Assembly (NCBI GenBank): GCA_041394845.1
Contig: JAWKHL010000001.1
Coordinates: forward strand, 1,426,001-1,490,000
DNA: 64,000 nucleotides
Reading direction: 5' to 3'
DNA from: JAHCHG01 sp041394845
GTDB taxonomy: Bacteria > Acidobacteriota > Blastocatellia > Pyrinomonadales > Pyrinomonadaceae
Shown piece by piece: positions 17,079 through 26,300 of the stretch. The translations under genes and the position numbers were made by a program. Position 1 is the stretch's first letter. Each line of letters opens with the position of its first letter. Below the pieces are notes generated by a model, which saw only the letters and a program-made list of their open reading frames with translations, did no database searches and had not been told where the DNA came from.

Positions 17079-19235
17079 ATGTCTCTGGAAAATAAAAATC
17101 TTTACGAGTTCGGAGAATTTCGTCTCGATCCTTCGGAACGGGAGCTTTTTCGCGGCGATCAGCCGATCGAACTGACCCCGAAGGCTTTTGAATTACTCAC
17201 TTTTTTCGTGGAAAATCACGGACGATTGCTCGGTAAGGACGAGTTGATGGACGGGGTCTGGGCCGATTCTTTCGTTGAGGAAGGCAATTTGACCTTCAAC
17301 ATCCGCCAGCTTCGCGTCATCCTCAACGACGACGCCCAAAATCCGAAGTTCATCAAAACCGTTCGCCGCCACGGTTATCGCTTTATCGCCGATGTCCGGC
17401 AAATCTCGGAACCATTTCAAAAAGCGACTATCGCGGATCTGTCGGAGGAAAAACCGGCCGGTTCATCGTCCGCCGCCCCGTCATCGGTCAAAAAGTCGTT
17501 TTCACCGGCCTTGTTTTTTCTCATCGTCGTCGGCGCTGTTGCCGTAATTTTCGGCGCCTGGTATCTCAAAAACCGGAATTATTCAGGGCAAAGTCCGATC
17601 CTATCCGCGCCATTTGCTTCGGAAAAACTGACGACCAACGGCAAAGTGGTTCTCGCGGTCATATCCCCCGACGGGAAAAACGTCGTTTACACAAACGGGG
17701 CCGAAAGGCAAAGCGTTTGGCTCCGGCAAATCGAGAGCGGCGACAATACCGAGATGATTCCCGAATCGGATCAGATTTATTTTGATCTTGCCTTTTCCCC
17801 CGATGGCGACTTTTTATATTTTTCACGTCGCCCCGCTTCGGATAGAACCGATATCGGAGTTTATCGGATCTCCCTTTTCGGCGGAGTACCGCAAAAAATC
17901 ATTGACGGCGTTTTGACGCCAATTGCCATTTCCCCCGACGGTTTGAGGATGGCTTTTGTTCGTTACCCTCGCGGGGATGAGGAATACTGCACGGTTCAGA
18001 TTGCCGACGCGGCCGACGGTTCAAACGAGCGCAAGTTGACTTCGTTTCCAAAACCAGCCTACATCCGCGACCTCGAATTTTCATCCGACGGGAAAAGGGT
18101 CATCATCGCCTCTGGACAATATAAAAACAACACCAACGAGGTCGATCTGTTTGAACTTGATCTGACCGACGAAACCAGACGGGCGCTGACGAATGAAAAA
18201 TTTACCGATATTTCCCGGATCGCCCGGCTTCCCGATTCCTCCGGCTGGCTGATCACCGGTTCCAAAATTCCCGTCATGAATTATCGCTTCTGGAAAATTT
18301 CCGTCAGCGGCGATGAAACCGCGCCGATTTCACCGAATGCGGAGTTTTATGACGGACTGAGTCTGGACAGCCGGGCGACGCGAATGGTGGCCATCCAACT
18401 TAATTACGATTATCACATCCGTTTTTTCCCCTTGACCGGGGCGACCGAAAAACTCGGTCAATTGGACGGCGACACGATCGACATCGCGGCGGACGGAAAA
18501 ATGTATTTTACTTCCTGGGTTTCGGGAACCGGTGAAATCTGGAGCGCCAACCCCGACGGATCGAACCGCCGTCAGCTGACCAACAACAAATGGGAAGAGG
18601 ATTCGCCGGTCGTTTCGCCCGACGGCAACACGATCTTTTTTTCATCGGTTCAAACCGGCAAATGGTTCATCTGGAGAATGAATACGGACGGAAGTAATCA
18701 AAAACAGGTGAGTTTTACGAAAGGAGGAACCCCGTTGATCGTTACCCCCGACGGCGAGTGGCTTTATTTTCTCGAACATGATGACTCAAACCTCTGGCGG
18801 ATTTCTCTGAAAACCGGCGAAGAACAGCTCGTTCTGGATAAAAAGACCTATCTTTACAGTTACAAGGTTTCGCCCGACGGATCGCGGACGGCTTTTATCG
18901 ACCGGAAAGGGGATGAAGAGTTTATCAATATTGTCGGCCTTCCCGCCGGCAACTCCCTCAAAACCTTTCCCATTGCCGCCAAAAAACTCTCCATCCAAAA
19001 CCTCGGCTGGACCAGGGACGGGAAAAATCTGCTTTACGCGACAAAAGATACGAACACTTCAGATTTTGTTTTGTGGCTCCAACCGCTGGCTGAAAACTCC
19101 CCGCGAATGATCGCCGATTTAGATGATGAAGAGATGATCCAGGGATTGATGCCGGTCACTCCCGACGGAAAGTTCGTCGCCGTTGCCCAAGGGTCCCGCC
19201 TACACGATGCGGTCCTGATAAAGGGGTTAAAATAA
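17079..19235 (+). CDS. Winged-helix one-component regulator with TM and PD40/TolB-like propeller
   Basis: The 718-residue protein has an OmpR-type winged helix at residues 5-105 (RLDPSERELFRGDQPIELTP, then the recognition helix and HGYRFIADV wing). A Ser/Pro linker and one transmembrane helix (about 147-170) follow. The extracytoplasmic part is a long series of PD40/WD40-like blades, seen as recurrent SPDGK/SPDGD/NPDGSNR motifs. This CadC-like layout with a TolB-type propeller is expanded in Acidobacteriota. It should bind DNA from the membrane in response to a periplasmic ligand or protein. The ATG at 17079 is preferred to the TTG at 17058. It stands alone, divergent from the Hcp-like gene. 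Confidence 0.9.
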   Translation: MSLENKNLYEFGEFRLDPSERELFRGDQPIELTPKAFELLTFFVENHGRLLGKDELMDGVWADSFVEEGNLTFNIRQLRVILNDDAQNPKFIKTVRRHGYRFIADVRQISEPFQKATIADLSEEKPAGSSSAAPSSVKKSFSPALFFLIVVGAVAVIFGAWYLKNRNYSGQSPILSAPFASEKLTTNGKVVLAVISPDGKNVVYTNGAERQSVWLRQIESGDNTEMIPESDQIYFDLAFSPDGDFLYFSRRPASDRTDIGVYRISLFGGVPQKIIDGVLTPIAISPDGLRMAFVRYPRGDEEYCTVQIADAADGSNERKLTSFPKPAYIRDLEFSSDGKRVIIASGQYKNNTNEVDLFELDLTDETRRALTNEKFTDISRIARLPDSSGWLITGSKIPVMNYRFWKISVSGDETAPISPNAEFYDGLSLDSRATRMVAIQLNYDYHIRFFPLTGATEKLGQLDGDTIDIAADGKMYFTSWVSGTGEIWSANPDGSNRRQLTNNKWEEDSPVVSPDGNTIFFSSVQTGKWFIWRMNTDGSNQKQVSFTKGGTPLIVTPDGEWLYFLEHDDSNLWRISLKTGEEQLVLDKKTYLYSYKVSPDGSRTAFIDRKGDEEFINIVGLPAGNSLKTFPIAAKKLSIQNLGWTRDGKNLLYATKDTNTSDFVLWLQPLAENSPRMIADLDDEEMIQGLMPVTPDGKFVAVAQGSRLHDAVLIKGLK

Positions 19236-19509
19236 CGTCATTTTTTTCAAAATCCGAAAACAACTTTTTTCCGACCGGCTTGATCTTTTTCAATCCCAAA
19301 TTCCAACTGTTTTTCCGTTAAGCCCAAAAGAGGTCGTTGGGAAATTTTTTTTTCGATTTTTCCTTTGGTAATGGAATGATTGAAAACTAAAGGACCTGCC
19401 TTGAACCATTTGCCACAATTTTACAATTTAGGGATTAGTTTATAAAGTTTAATAAAAGAAAATCTTTCGAATTTGTGGCCTGAAAACCGGCCCCAATTTA
19501 GTTTTATTT

Positions 19510-20343
19510 ATGGTCAAGCTAATTGATGTGGTAAAGTGGGGGTTGACACTCGGAAAAGAACCTCAAACCTTTTTGGGAGCCAAATGGGTTCCGGCATTTT
19601 TAAATAAAGTTTCCCGTTCAAGCAAACGAAAATGGGCGCTCCGGATTCTGGAATGGAGCCCGCATTATTTTATCGACGGGGAAAATCCCAAATACAAGGG
19701 AATGCCTCTGGACGAGTATCTGGAAATTTCCTTCGAGATCAATGCCGAATCGCGCCGCGAGATCTACCGGAAAATCCTAAAACCATACCTGAAAAAAGAT
19801 GATACCGTTTTGGAATACGGTTGCGGTCCCGGTTTTTTGGCCCGGGCGGTTTCACCTCACGTAAAAAAGGTTTTCGCCTGCGATATTTCGGTCGGCGCTC
19901 TGGCCTGCGCCCGGATTATTAATAATGCTCCCAATATCGATTTCATCGTGGCTGATAAAAAAGGTTTATCGGAAATTGAAGATCAGAGCCTGGATGCGAT
20001 CTTCAGTTTCGCCGTGATCCAACATTTGACCGATGAGGTTTTTGAGGCGGTTTTGGAAAATTGTCGGCGAAAGCTGAAAAAGGGCGGCCGGTTGATTCTC
20101 CACATCCAACTCGAAGATGAGGTCTGGAAAACCGAAAAAGACTGGAGGTCCGACACATCCCTGAAAGGAAGGATAAAATACAAATACGGCCTTCATTGTT
20201 TCGGAAGATCAAAGGAAAAACACGAGAAATTGGTTTTAGAGCACGGTTTTGCCAATGTCACTTTTGAAAGCTTAAAAGAATTGACCGATGACGTCTCATC
20301 CGGCCCCGATTCCCAATTTTTGCTTTTGGCCGAAAAAAAATGA
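19510..20343 (+). CDS. Class I SAM-dependent methyltransferase
   Basis: The 277-residue protein has a helical N-terminal cap (1-95) and a Rossmann methyltransferase domain. Motif I is VLEYGCGPGF (about 101-110), the acidic end of strand 2 is FACDIS, and motif IV is near residues 160-172 with the segment DAIFSFAVIQHL. The substrate cannot be told; the fold and the IQHL motif are typical of Methyltransf_11/25 enzymes acting on small molecules or sugars. No ribosome site is evident before the ATG. It is preceded by 274 bases of AT-rich spacer and stands alone. Confidence 0.85.
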   Translation: MVKLIDVVKWGLTLGKEPQTFLGAKWVPAFLNKVSRSSKRKWALRILEWSPHYFIDGENPKYKGMPLDEYLEISFEINAESRREIYRKILKPYLKKDDTVLEYGCGPGFLARAVSPHVKKVFACDISVGALACARIINNAPNIDFIVADKKGLSEIEDQSLDAIFSFAVIQHLTDEVFEAVLENCRRKLKKGGRLILHIQLEDEVWKTEKDWRSDTSLKGRIKYKYGLHCFGRSKEKHEKLVLEHGFANVTFESLKELTDDVSSGPDSQFLLLAEKK

Positions 20344-20397
20344 CAATTTCCCCCACCCGCCGGGGTTTAATGGGGTGAAGTTTTTTTTAGAACCTTT

Positions 20398-20718
20398 TCA
20401 AAAAGAGTTTTGCAGGATTATCGGAATTACGAATAACAACGCCAAAACCACAATAAAACCCGAGACCTTCAGGAAAGTTTCGGTGTCCTCGTCAAAAAAG
20501 GGAACGTCCCTTTCATCAACGCTTTTGAACAAATCTTTTTTTTCCTTTTCGGTCAGTTTTCTCAATTTCGGTTTTGTCGGTTGTTGATTGGGAACCAAAA
20601 CCACCTTCTCGCTCAAAACCGGAATCAACGACCCGCAATACTCGCATTCGGCGAAATTTTCCCGAACCCTGACCCTTTTGATATAAGCCCCGCATTGTGA
20701 ACAACTCATCACTTTCAT
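20398..20718 (-). CDS. Zinc-ribbon protein with C-terminal membrane anchor
   Basis: The 106-residue protein has an N-terminal zinc ribbon (Cys6, Cys9, Cys25, Cys28) and a charged Lys/Glu-rich middle. A single C-terminal transmembrane helix (about 83-103) gives it a tail-anchored shape with the ribbon in the cytoplasm. No enzymatic motif is seen. It belongs to a set of zinc-ribbon membrane proteins scattered in this window. Function is unknown. Confidence 0.7.
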   Translation of the reverse strand: MKVMSCSQCGAYIKRVRVRENFAECEYCGSLIPVLSEKVVLVPNQQPTKPKLRKLTEKEKKDLFKSVDERDVPFFDEDTETFLKVSGFIVVLALLFVIPIILQNSF

Positions 20719-21205
20719 AAACCCTCAAATTTTCCCGATCTTTTTTTCGAATGTTTCCCCAAAGGTATTTGCGGCCGGGCGGGCGGCGGTTCTTCGACGT
20801 TTATAAGGACTGATCGGAGAAAAAAACCAGCCTTTTTTTAACATCGCGGAAAGGCGGAGAGTCCGAAACCGCCATCTCTTCCGGCCGCAAACTTTGCCAG
20901 GGGTTGCCGGTTTTCCGACTTTTCGGGTGGAGAATTCTCTTTCCTCAAAAAATTGTCTTCCTCCGGAACCCCTTTGCTCCTTTTTTTGGCAAACTGTCAA
21001 ATAAATCAACCTGCGGAATTTTTTTCCCCGGTTTCATTAATGAGTGTCGGAATTCGTAAAAAAGGTTACAGGCATTCAGTTTTTTTCGCCCCCCAACAAA
21101 AAAAGTCCGGGCGGTGGCGCACCCGGACTTTTTTTTCTAAATTGTCTGCAATTTTTGAGTAATTTTTTTCCCATTCTCCCCGGCGGCAAACCGCCGAAAA
21201 GCTTT
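20719..21205. other. Intergenic gap downstream of gdhA
   Basis: It contains the gdhA terminator at 21098-21136. The rest (20719-21097) is low-complexity, with T runs and GGCGG-rich patches. The open frames there have improbable composition, and I see no RNA or repeat. Confidence 0.4.
21098..21136 (-). terminator. Intrinsic terminator of the glutamate dehydrogenase gene
   Basis: A perfect 14-bp stem pairs AAAAAAAGTCCGGG (21098-21111) with its complement at 21122-21135, across a 10-base loop. It lies about 70 bases after the gdhA stop. A and T arms allow it to work both ways. Confidence 0.85.
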
Positions 21206-22627
21206 TTACGGAAAAACGCCCAACTCAAAGTAACAGGTGGCTATTTTCTCAATCGCGTTCATAAAGGCCGCCGTTCTTAATGTGCCGACGTTATCCTTTT
21301 GTTTCCAGATTTCCCTGATCTGGTGATACGCCGTGATCATGGTTTCCTCCAACCCGGAGTAGACCAGATCTTGTTCTTCGGCTCCGCGAGCGATAAGGTT
21401 CTTCTCCTCCAAAGTCAGGCTCCGGCCCGTCTCCTTTTCGATCAATTGCATAATTCGATCAAAGGTGTTTTGCTCGAAACGTTTTTCCATCCTTCCGAAA
21501 CGAACGTGCGACAGGTTTTTCAGCCATTCGAAATACGAAACCGTCACCCCGCCGGCGTTGAGATAAATGTCTGGAACAACCAAAATTCCCTTTGCCTGAA
21601 GTATTTCTTCGGCTCCGGCGGTGATCGGCCCGTTGGCCGCCTCGCCGATGATTTTGGCCTTTATCCGGGCCGCGTTTCCATCGGTGATCTGGTTTTCCAA
21701 AGCGGCCGGGATCAAAATATCGCATTCCAGTTCCAGCGCCTCTTCGCGCCGGGAAAGATTTTGGGCGCCGGGGAAATCAAGGATCGACCCGGTCTCGGCC
21801 CGGTGTTTCACCAGATCTTCGAGATCGATCCCGCCCGGTTTGTGGATCGAACCTTCATATTCGGCCACGCCGATCAGGACGGCTCCGTTTTCCTCGAAGA
21901 ATTTGGCGGCGTAATATCCGACGTTACCCAGACCTTGAACAACAACTGTTTTACCTTCGATGCCGGGACCGAGCCCGATCGCTTTCATATCTTCGGCGTT
22001 TGAACAAACCTCTTTGATCCCGTAAAAAACTCCCAGACCGGTCGCTTCGGTCCGGCCGCGGATTCCGCCCTGAGAGACGGATTTTCCCGTCACGCAACCG
22101 AGGGCGTCGATCTGTTCGGAATGAAAAGCCAGATAAGTGTCGGCGATCCAGGCCATTTCCCTGGCCCCGGTCCCGTAATCCGGGGCCGGAACATCGACGG
22201 CCGGCCCGATGAAATTCTTGCGGATCAGCTCGGCCGTATAACGCCTGGTGATCTGTTCAAGTTCGGTCAAACTGAATTCTTTGGGATTTATTTTGATCGC
22301 CCCTTTCGCCCCCCCGAACGGGACATCGACGACGGCGCATTTGTAGCTCATCAAAGTCGCCAAAGCGATCACTTCATCCTCGCTGGCCTCTTCGGAATAT
22401 CTGATCCCGCCTTTGACGGGTAATTTATGGTGACTGTGTTCCGCCCGCCAGGCCGAGATGACCTTGTAACCACCGTCCTTTCTGATCGGAAATTGAAATG
22501 AATACACGCTGTTGCACATTTTGATCTGTCTCAGAAGTCCGTCCGGATAATCGGTCAAAGCGGCGGCTCTTTCAAAATAATGATCAACGCTCGCTAAAAA
22601 ACTTTTCCCTTGCTTTTCTGCGTCCAT
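21206..22627 (-). CDS. gdhA: Glutamate dehydrogenase (Glu/Leu/Phe/Val dehydrogenase family)
   Basis: The 473-residue enzyme interconverts glutamate and 2-oxoglutarate plus ammonia with NAD(P). The substrate domain carries PVKGGIRY (Lys72) and SYKCAVVDVPFGGAKG with the catalytic-region Lys96; the catalytic Asp lies in PAPDYGTG. The C-terminal Rossmann domain has VVQGLGNVG. The length is slightly above the 410-450 typical of hexameric GDH. Coenzyme preference is not certain from motif alone. It is a monocistronic gene with its own terminator. The upstream TIGR00341 gene is on the same strand, 108 bases away. Confidence 0.93.
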   Translation of the reverse strand: MDAEKQGKSFLASVDHYFERAAALTDYPDGLLRQIKMCNSVYSFQFPIRKDGGYKVISAWRAEHSHHKLPVKGGIRYSEEASEDEVIALATLMSYKCAVVDVPFGGAKGAIKINPKEFSLTELEQITRRYTAELIRKNFIGPAVDVPAPDYGTGAREMAWIADTYLAFHSEQIDALGCVTGKSVSQGGIRGRTEATGLGVFYGIKEVCSNAEDMKAIGLGPGIEGKTVVVQGLGNVGYYAAKFFEENGAVLIGVAEYEGSIHKPGGIDLEDLVKHRAETGSILDFPGAQNLSRREEALELECDILIPAALENQITDGNAARIKAKIIGEAANGPITAGAEEILQAKGILVVPDIYLNAGGVTVSYFEWLKNLSHVRFGRMEKRFEQNTFDRIMQLIEKETGRSLTLEEKNLIARGAEEQDLVYSGLEETMITAYHQIREIWKQKDNVGTLRTAAFMNAIEKIATCYFELGVFP

Positions 22628-22735
22628 AATTGATTTTCCTCTTAATTGATTTTTGTCAAACCTTGTCCTTTAGGGTATTAAACCTTTTTATTTTGTCAAT
22701 TGCAGTTTGTTCGGTCAAAGAACAAATCGTGATTT

Positions 22736-24511
22736 TTATTTTTGGTCAACCATCAACAAACGGATGCTGTTGACCGCATCTTCTCCGGCCGCATCGGTGA
22801 AACTGAGACGATTTTCGGCAACGCTCCAATTTGTTTGCAGGTAATCCCGGACCGCTTTTTTTCTTTCCTCTAAAAGTTCCTCCCGATTCGGAGTCGGGAC
22901 AAGAGAAATTTCCAAATTGAGTCCGGTGTGGTTCCTCATCGCCTTTCCGGCCCCGTCAAGCGGTTTCTCCTCTCCGTTGCCGGCAAATTCGGCCCGATTA
23001 TTCAGGAACCGGATCTCGATTTTTTCGGCCGGTATCCGTTCGAAAACGATCTGAGCATTGGGCATATTAAGCCGGTTTTTTATTCCGGTGCTGACCACAT
23101 TTTGGCCGTCAATATCCATTTCCCTCTCGCTCATGTATGCCAAATTAAATTCCGGAGTTCGGTAGGGGCTTGTATTTATCCCGAAATCAAGCATTTTGGC
23201 CGGGGGCGGCAGATCCAGACCGGTCAAAGCATTTTTCAGACTTTCCAGATATTGAGCCTGGATTTCGGCCAGAGTAGGCGGAGGAGCCTTGGTTTCGGGC
23301 TGGCTTTTCTGGGTCTCCCCGGGAGAGGTGGGAATTTCGATCAACTGCAAATTTATTGAGTCCTCGCGTCGGTCGAGTAGTTTGGCCAACTCCTCCAGAT
23401 ATTTGTTTCTCTCCTCCTGAGTGTATGGATCGGTGTCGATAACTCTCAAATAAACGTCCAGTTTTCCGTCCTTTATATTCACCCTCAGTTCATCGAGATC
23501 CCTTTCCAAACCGTTCGATTGGGTGGAAAAGGCATCCTCCCAGATTTTCCGTGCGCTTTGCTGTATTTTGTTTTCGGCTTGTTTTTTCTGGATGTCGCTC
23601 TTTAACTTGCTGTAAGACTGACTCAAAGGTATAAAGATCAGGAGCAAAGGCAGAAGGATCATCAAAAGCCGGAGCGAAATACTGCGGATCTCGCGGGCGT
23701 GTGCCAGCGACGGAACCCGTCCGATGGCGTCTTTCCACCAGAGGCTTTCACCATCCGTTTCGCGCCATTCCCGCACTTTTTCCCGCACCATGGGAGTGTC
23801 GATCCTCAGCAAAATAAAAACCACCATAGCTGTAAAAGTAATGGCAACAAGGTTTGTCAGATAAAGTAAACCGCCCCCTCCGGCCACCCCCAATCCTTGG
23901 GTGAAATCGAAACTGAGCGCCAGACCGATTCCGAAACCAACCACACATAAGGGCGGCATCAAAGCCACAGCAATGGCGACGCCCGGGATCGAGGTTACGA
24001 CCCCCTTGACCTCTTTGCAGATCGCCACCGAACCGATCGCGCCGGAAAAAAGTGCGATCCCCAGATCAAGCGTGTTCGGAGATGTCCGGTTGAAAATTTC
24101 GTTGGTCACCTCCTTAAAAGGAAGAAAGGCCACCAATATTACGGCAAACGAGACGGCCCCGATCGTGCTGATGGTCAAACTGGCCAAAGCCCGAACACCG
24201 AGGATCAGGTCCCCGGTTGCCAACGCCAGTCCGCTTGAGAGGATCGGTCCCATCAGGGGCGAGATCAACATCGCACCGATGATAACGGCCGGAGAATTCT
24301 GGACCAGTCCGAGCGTGGCGATGCCGGCTGAGAAAAATATCTGAAGCCAGTAAACAATGTCTTTGAGAGTGGTTGATTTGGCCAGATCGATATAGATCGC
24401 GGCCTTTCGCTCTTCGGTTATTTCCAAAGCGTCGGCAAATCGGTCCCGCAATTTTTTCCAGAGGCGCAAGACTATTCTAAAAAGCCGAAAGGCATCTTTT
24501 TTTTCATCCAT
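22736..24511 (-). CDS. TIGR00341/DUF389 membrane protein with extended C-terminal domain
   Basis: The 591-residue protein has an N-terminal helical segment and then a DUF389/TIGR00341 membrane core of about seven helices (about 45-310). The core includes signature-like stretches SPAVIIGAMLISPLMGPI and SIPGVAIAVALMPPLCVVG. A charged coiled segment (310-400) and a soluble alpha/beta tail (400-591) follow. The tail ends in a region resembling OmpA-like folds, but this is uncertain. Function of the family is unknown, and related proteins are common in cyanobacteria, actinobacteria and archaea. The long tail is larger than in minimal family members. Confidence 0.85.
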   Translation of the reverse strand: MDEKKDAFRLFRIVLRLWKKLRDRFADALEITEERKAAIYIDLAKSTTLKDIVYWLQIFFSAGIATLGLVQNSPAVIIGAMLISPLMGPILSSGLALATGDLILGVRALASLTISTIGAVSFAVILVAFLPFKEVTNEIFNRTSPNTLDLGIALFSGAIGSVAICKEVKGVVTSIPGVAIAVALMPPLCVVGFGIGLALSFDFTQGLGVAGGGGLLYLTNLVAITFTAMVVFILLRIDTPMVREKVREWRETDGESLWWKDAIGRVPSLAHAREIRSISLRLLMILLPLLLIFIPLSQSYSKLKSDIQKKQAENKIQQSARKIWEDAFSTQSNGLERDLDELRVNIKDGKLDVYLRVIDTDPYTQEERNKYLEELAKLLDRREDSINLQLIEIPTSPGETQKSQPETKAPPPTLAEIQAQYLESLKNALTGLDLPPPAKMLDFGINTSPYRTPEFNLAYMSEREMDIDGQNVVSTGIKNRLNMPNAQIVFERIPAEKIEIRFLNNRAEFAGNGEEKPLDGAGKAMRNHTGLNLEISLVPTPNREELLEERKKAVRDYLQTNWSVAENRLSFTDAAGEDAVNSIRLLMVDQK

Positions 24512-24869
24512 AATTTAATACTCGATCCGGCGTTTCGGTAAATAAATCAGATTATTGAAAAAAAGCGTCAATCCCCCGAAAAGAGGCGGATTTGTTTGGA
24601 AAACCCTTTTTTTATCCGACTCAATTTTTATTTCCGGGAAACTGTTTACTTTACCGTTTAGCAAAACAAAATTTTCCAAATGTTTAATGTATTATGGTTT
24701 ATCGTGATGAATTTTCAAAAAGCAAAAAAACAATTTCCCCAGAAACCGAAAAACAATTTGCTTTTTTAAAAAAATCTTGCTCTTGGTTTTCCCGTTTTGA
24801 GGATTTTCGGAAAAACCCAAAAAAAAAATAAAAAGCGGGAAATCATCCCGCCTTTTTTGGAAAAAAATT
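24512..24869. other. Intergenic gap
   Basis: It lies upstream of the TIGR00341 gene and downstream of the zinc-ribbon gene, and holds the terminator at 24831-24857. The remainder is AT-rich with poly-A and poly-T runs. No gene is recognised. Confidence 0.4.
24831..24857 (-). terminator. Intrinsic terminator of the zinc-ribbon gene
   Basis: GCGGGA (24835-24840) pairs with TCCCGC (24846-24851) across a 5-base loop, with A-runs and T-runs on either side. It lies just after the stop at 24870 on the minus strand. Confidence 0.75.
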
Positions 24870-25415
24870 TCAGCCGTTCTGTTTCGGCAAAGTCATAGTT
24901 TCGCCCTCTGAGTCCAGTTCAAGATGCCGGGTCGTATTTTCCGTTACGCTCGGGGGAACAAGATCCCCGGTTTGATATTGATCAGATCGGACCGGAGAGA
25001 CATAATCCGTTCTCGAAGCCGGAAGTGCGCCTTGTTGTTGTTCCCCGAGTTCCCCCGGCCGTTGGGCTGAATTGAACGAAACGGAATCCCTCTGGTTTTG
25101 TTTGATCTGCATAATTTGGGCCAAACCCGCCCCGATCATTGTCAGCGCCGGAATCAGCATCCAAAACCACCACCCCCTGCCGACCGCCGAATTGGCCAAT
25201 GCAATCGTTACCCCGACAAAGGCGATCCCGGTAAAGAGTTTCCCGAAAGCGCTGTCCCAGCTGGCTTTCCTTCTTTTATGTTTCCTGTATTCCGAACTTT
25301 CCCGGATTTTCAGTTCCCCGGACAACGCCCGGTTGACGGTATGCAGGTCGGTGCCGCAACTCCGGCAAAATTTTCCGTTTTCGGGATTCTTGGTTCCACA
25401 TTTGGGGCAAAACAT
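24870..25415 (-). CDS. Zinc-ribbon protein with two transmembrane helices
   Basis: The 181-residue protein opens with a textbook zinc ribbon (Cys3, Cys6, Cys17, Cys20; CPKCGTKN then FCRSCG). A basic linker and two adjacent transmembrane helices (about 60-105) follow, with a disordered polar tail rich in Gln, Ser and Thr. Such double-helix ribbon proteins are common unassigned membrane proteins. The start is directly at the ribbon. Function is unknown. The RlmB gene ends 25 bases upstream on the same strand. Confidence 0.8.
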   Translation of the reverse strand: MFCPKCGTKNPENGKFCRSCGTDLHTVNRALSGELKIRESSEYRKHKRRKASWDSAFGKLFTGIAFVGVTIALANSAVGRGWWFWMLIPALTMIGAGLAQIMQIKQNQRDSVSFNSAQRPGELGEQQQGALPASRTDYVSPVRSDQYQTGDLVPPSVTENTTRHLELDSEGETMTLPKQNG

Positions 25416-25439
25416 CTTATTGTCCTTTTCCTCTGTTTT

Positions 25440-26300
25440 TCAAAATTCCGCGCTTTCTCGCTGCCGGACGGCCTCGAAAAGAATTACGCCCGCCGCCACC
25501 GAAACGTTCAGGGATTCGATCCGCCCTTTCAGGGGGATTTTGACCAGAGCATCACATTTTTCCGCGGTCAGGCGGTGAAGCCCGCTTCCCTCGCCTCCCA
25601 AAACCAAAGCCGTTGGCTGGGTCCAGTCCCAACCTGTATGATTCATTTCGGCTTCACCACTCGCACCGATCACCCAAATATTATTCTCTTTTAGCTCATC
25701 AATCAAACGGTTAAGGTTTGTAACCTTGGCAACTTTGACGTACTCGCTCGCTCCGGCCGAGGATTTGACGACCGTTTCGTTCAAACCGACGGCCCTTCTT
25801 TCGGGAATAAACACCCCGTCCACGCCCGAGCATTCCGCCACCCGCAAAATCGCCCCCAGATTTCGGGGGTCTTCCACTCCATCGAGGATCAGGATCAGCG
25901 GTTTGGAACCGGAAAAAACCTCCTCCAAAAGAATCTCGGCCGGGTAATATTCGGCGGCGGACGTCAAAGCCACGATTCCCTGATGATTAGCCGATGGCCC
26001 GACCATTTCCTCGAGTTCCTGACGGGAGTTCTTTTGGAAAGCAATTCCCTTTTGCCGGATCAATCTCATCATCTCCGAGATCCTTCCCGGTTTCACCCCT
26101 TCGCCGATGAAAATCTTTTCGACCCGCCGGTTTGCGGCCCGCAGCGCTTCGGTTACCGGAAGGACGCCGAAAATATAATTTCCGCTTCCAGGGAACCGTT
26201 TTTTTTCGGCTCGCCCCTTTTCCGGCAACCTCCTTTTTTCCTCCGGTTCAGCGGCTTTGAATTGGCTTTTTTGAAACTTCCCTTTTTTTTTGCGATTCAT
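25440..26300 (-). CDS. rlmB: 23S rRNA 2'-O-methyltransferase RlmB-like (SpoU/TrmH family)
   Basis: The 286-residue enzyme has a basic N-terminal tail (1-45), a substrate-binding domain starting at IFGVLPVTEAL, and the SpoU knot domain. Motif 1 is LDGVEDPRNLGAILR, motif 2 VLGGEGSGL, motif 3 IPLKGRIESLNVSVAAGV, all intact. It methylates a ribose in 23S rRNA (G2251 in E. coli) with SAM; other SpoU targets remain possible. The start is set by an ATGA overlap at 26297-26300 with the upstream gene, which excludes the longer frame reaching 26435. It is translationally coupled to the zinc-ribbon protein. Confidence 0.88.
   Translation of the reverse strand: MNRKKKGKFQKSQFKAAEPEEKRRLPEKGRAEKKRFPGSGNYIFGVLPVTEALRAANRRVEKIFIGEGVKPGRISEMMRLIRQKGIAFQKNSRQELEEMVGPSANHQGIVALTSAAEYYPAEILLEEVFSGSKPLILILDGVEDPRNLGAILRVAECSGVDGVFIPERRAVGLNETVVKSSAGASEYVKVAKVTNLNRLIDELKENNIWVIGASGEAEMNHTGWDWTQPTALVLGGEGSGLHRLTAEKCDALVKIPLKGRIESLNVSVAAGVILFEAVRQRESAEF

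Noticed and set aside
20725..21009. 94-residue open frame in the gap after gdhA
   Set aside because: Arg/Lys/Gly-rich composition, no ribosome site and no domain.
24644..24661. GTTTAC and GTTTAG direct repeat
   Set aside because: Spacing is 12 bp and the bases differ from the efflux-cluster boxes, so it is probably chance in AT-rich DNA.
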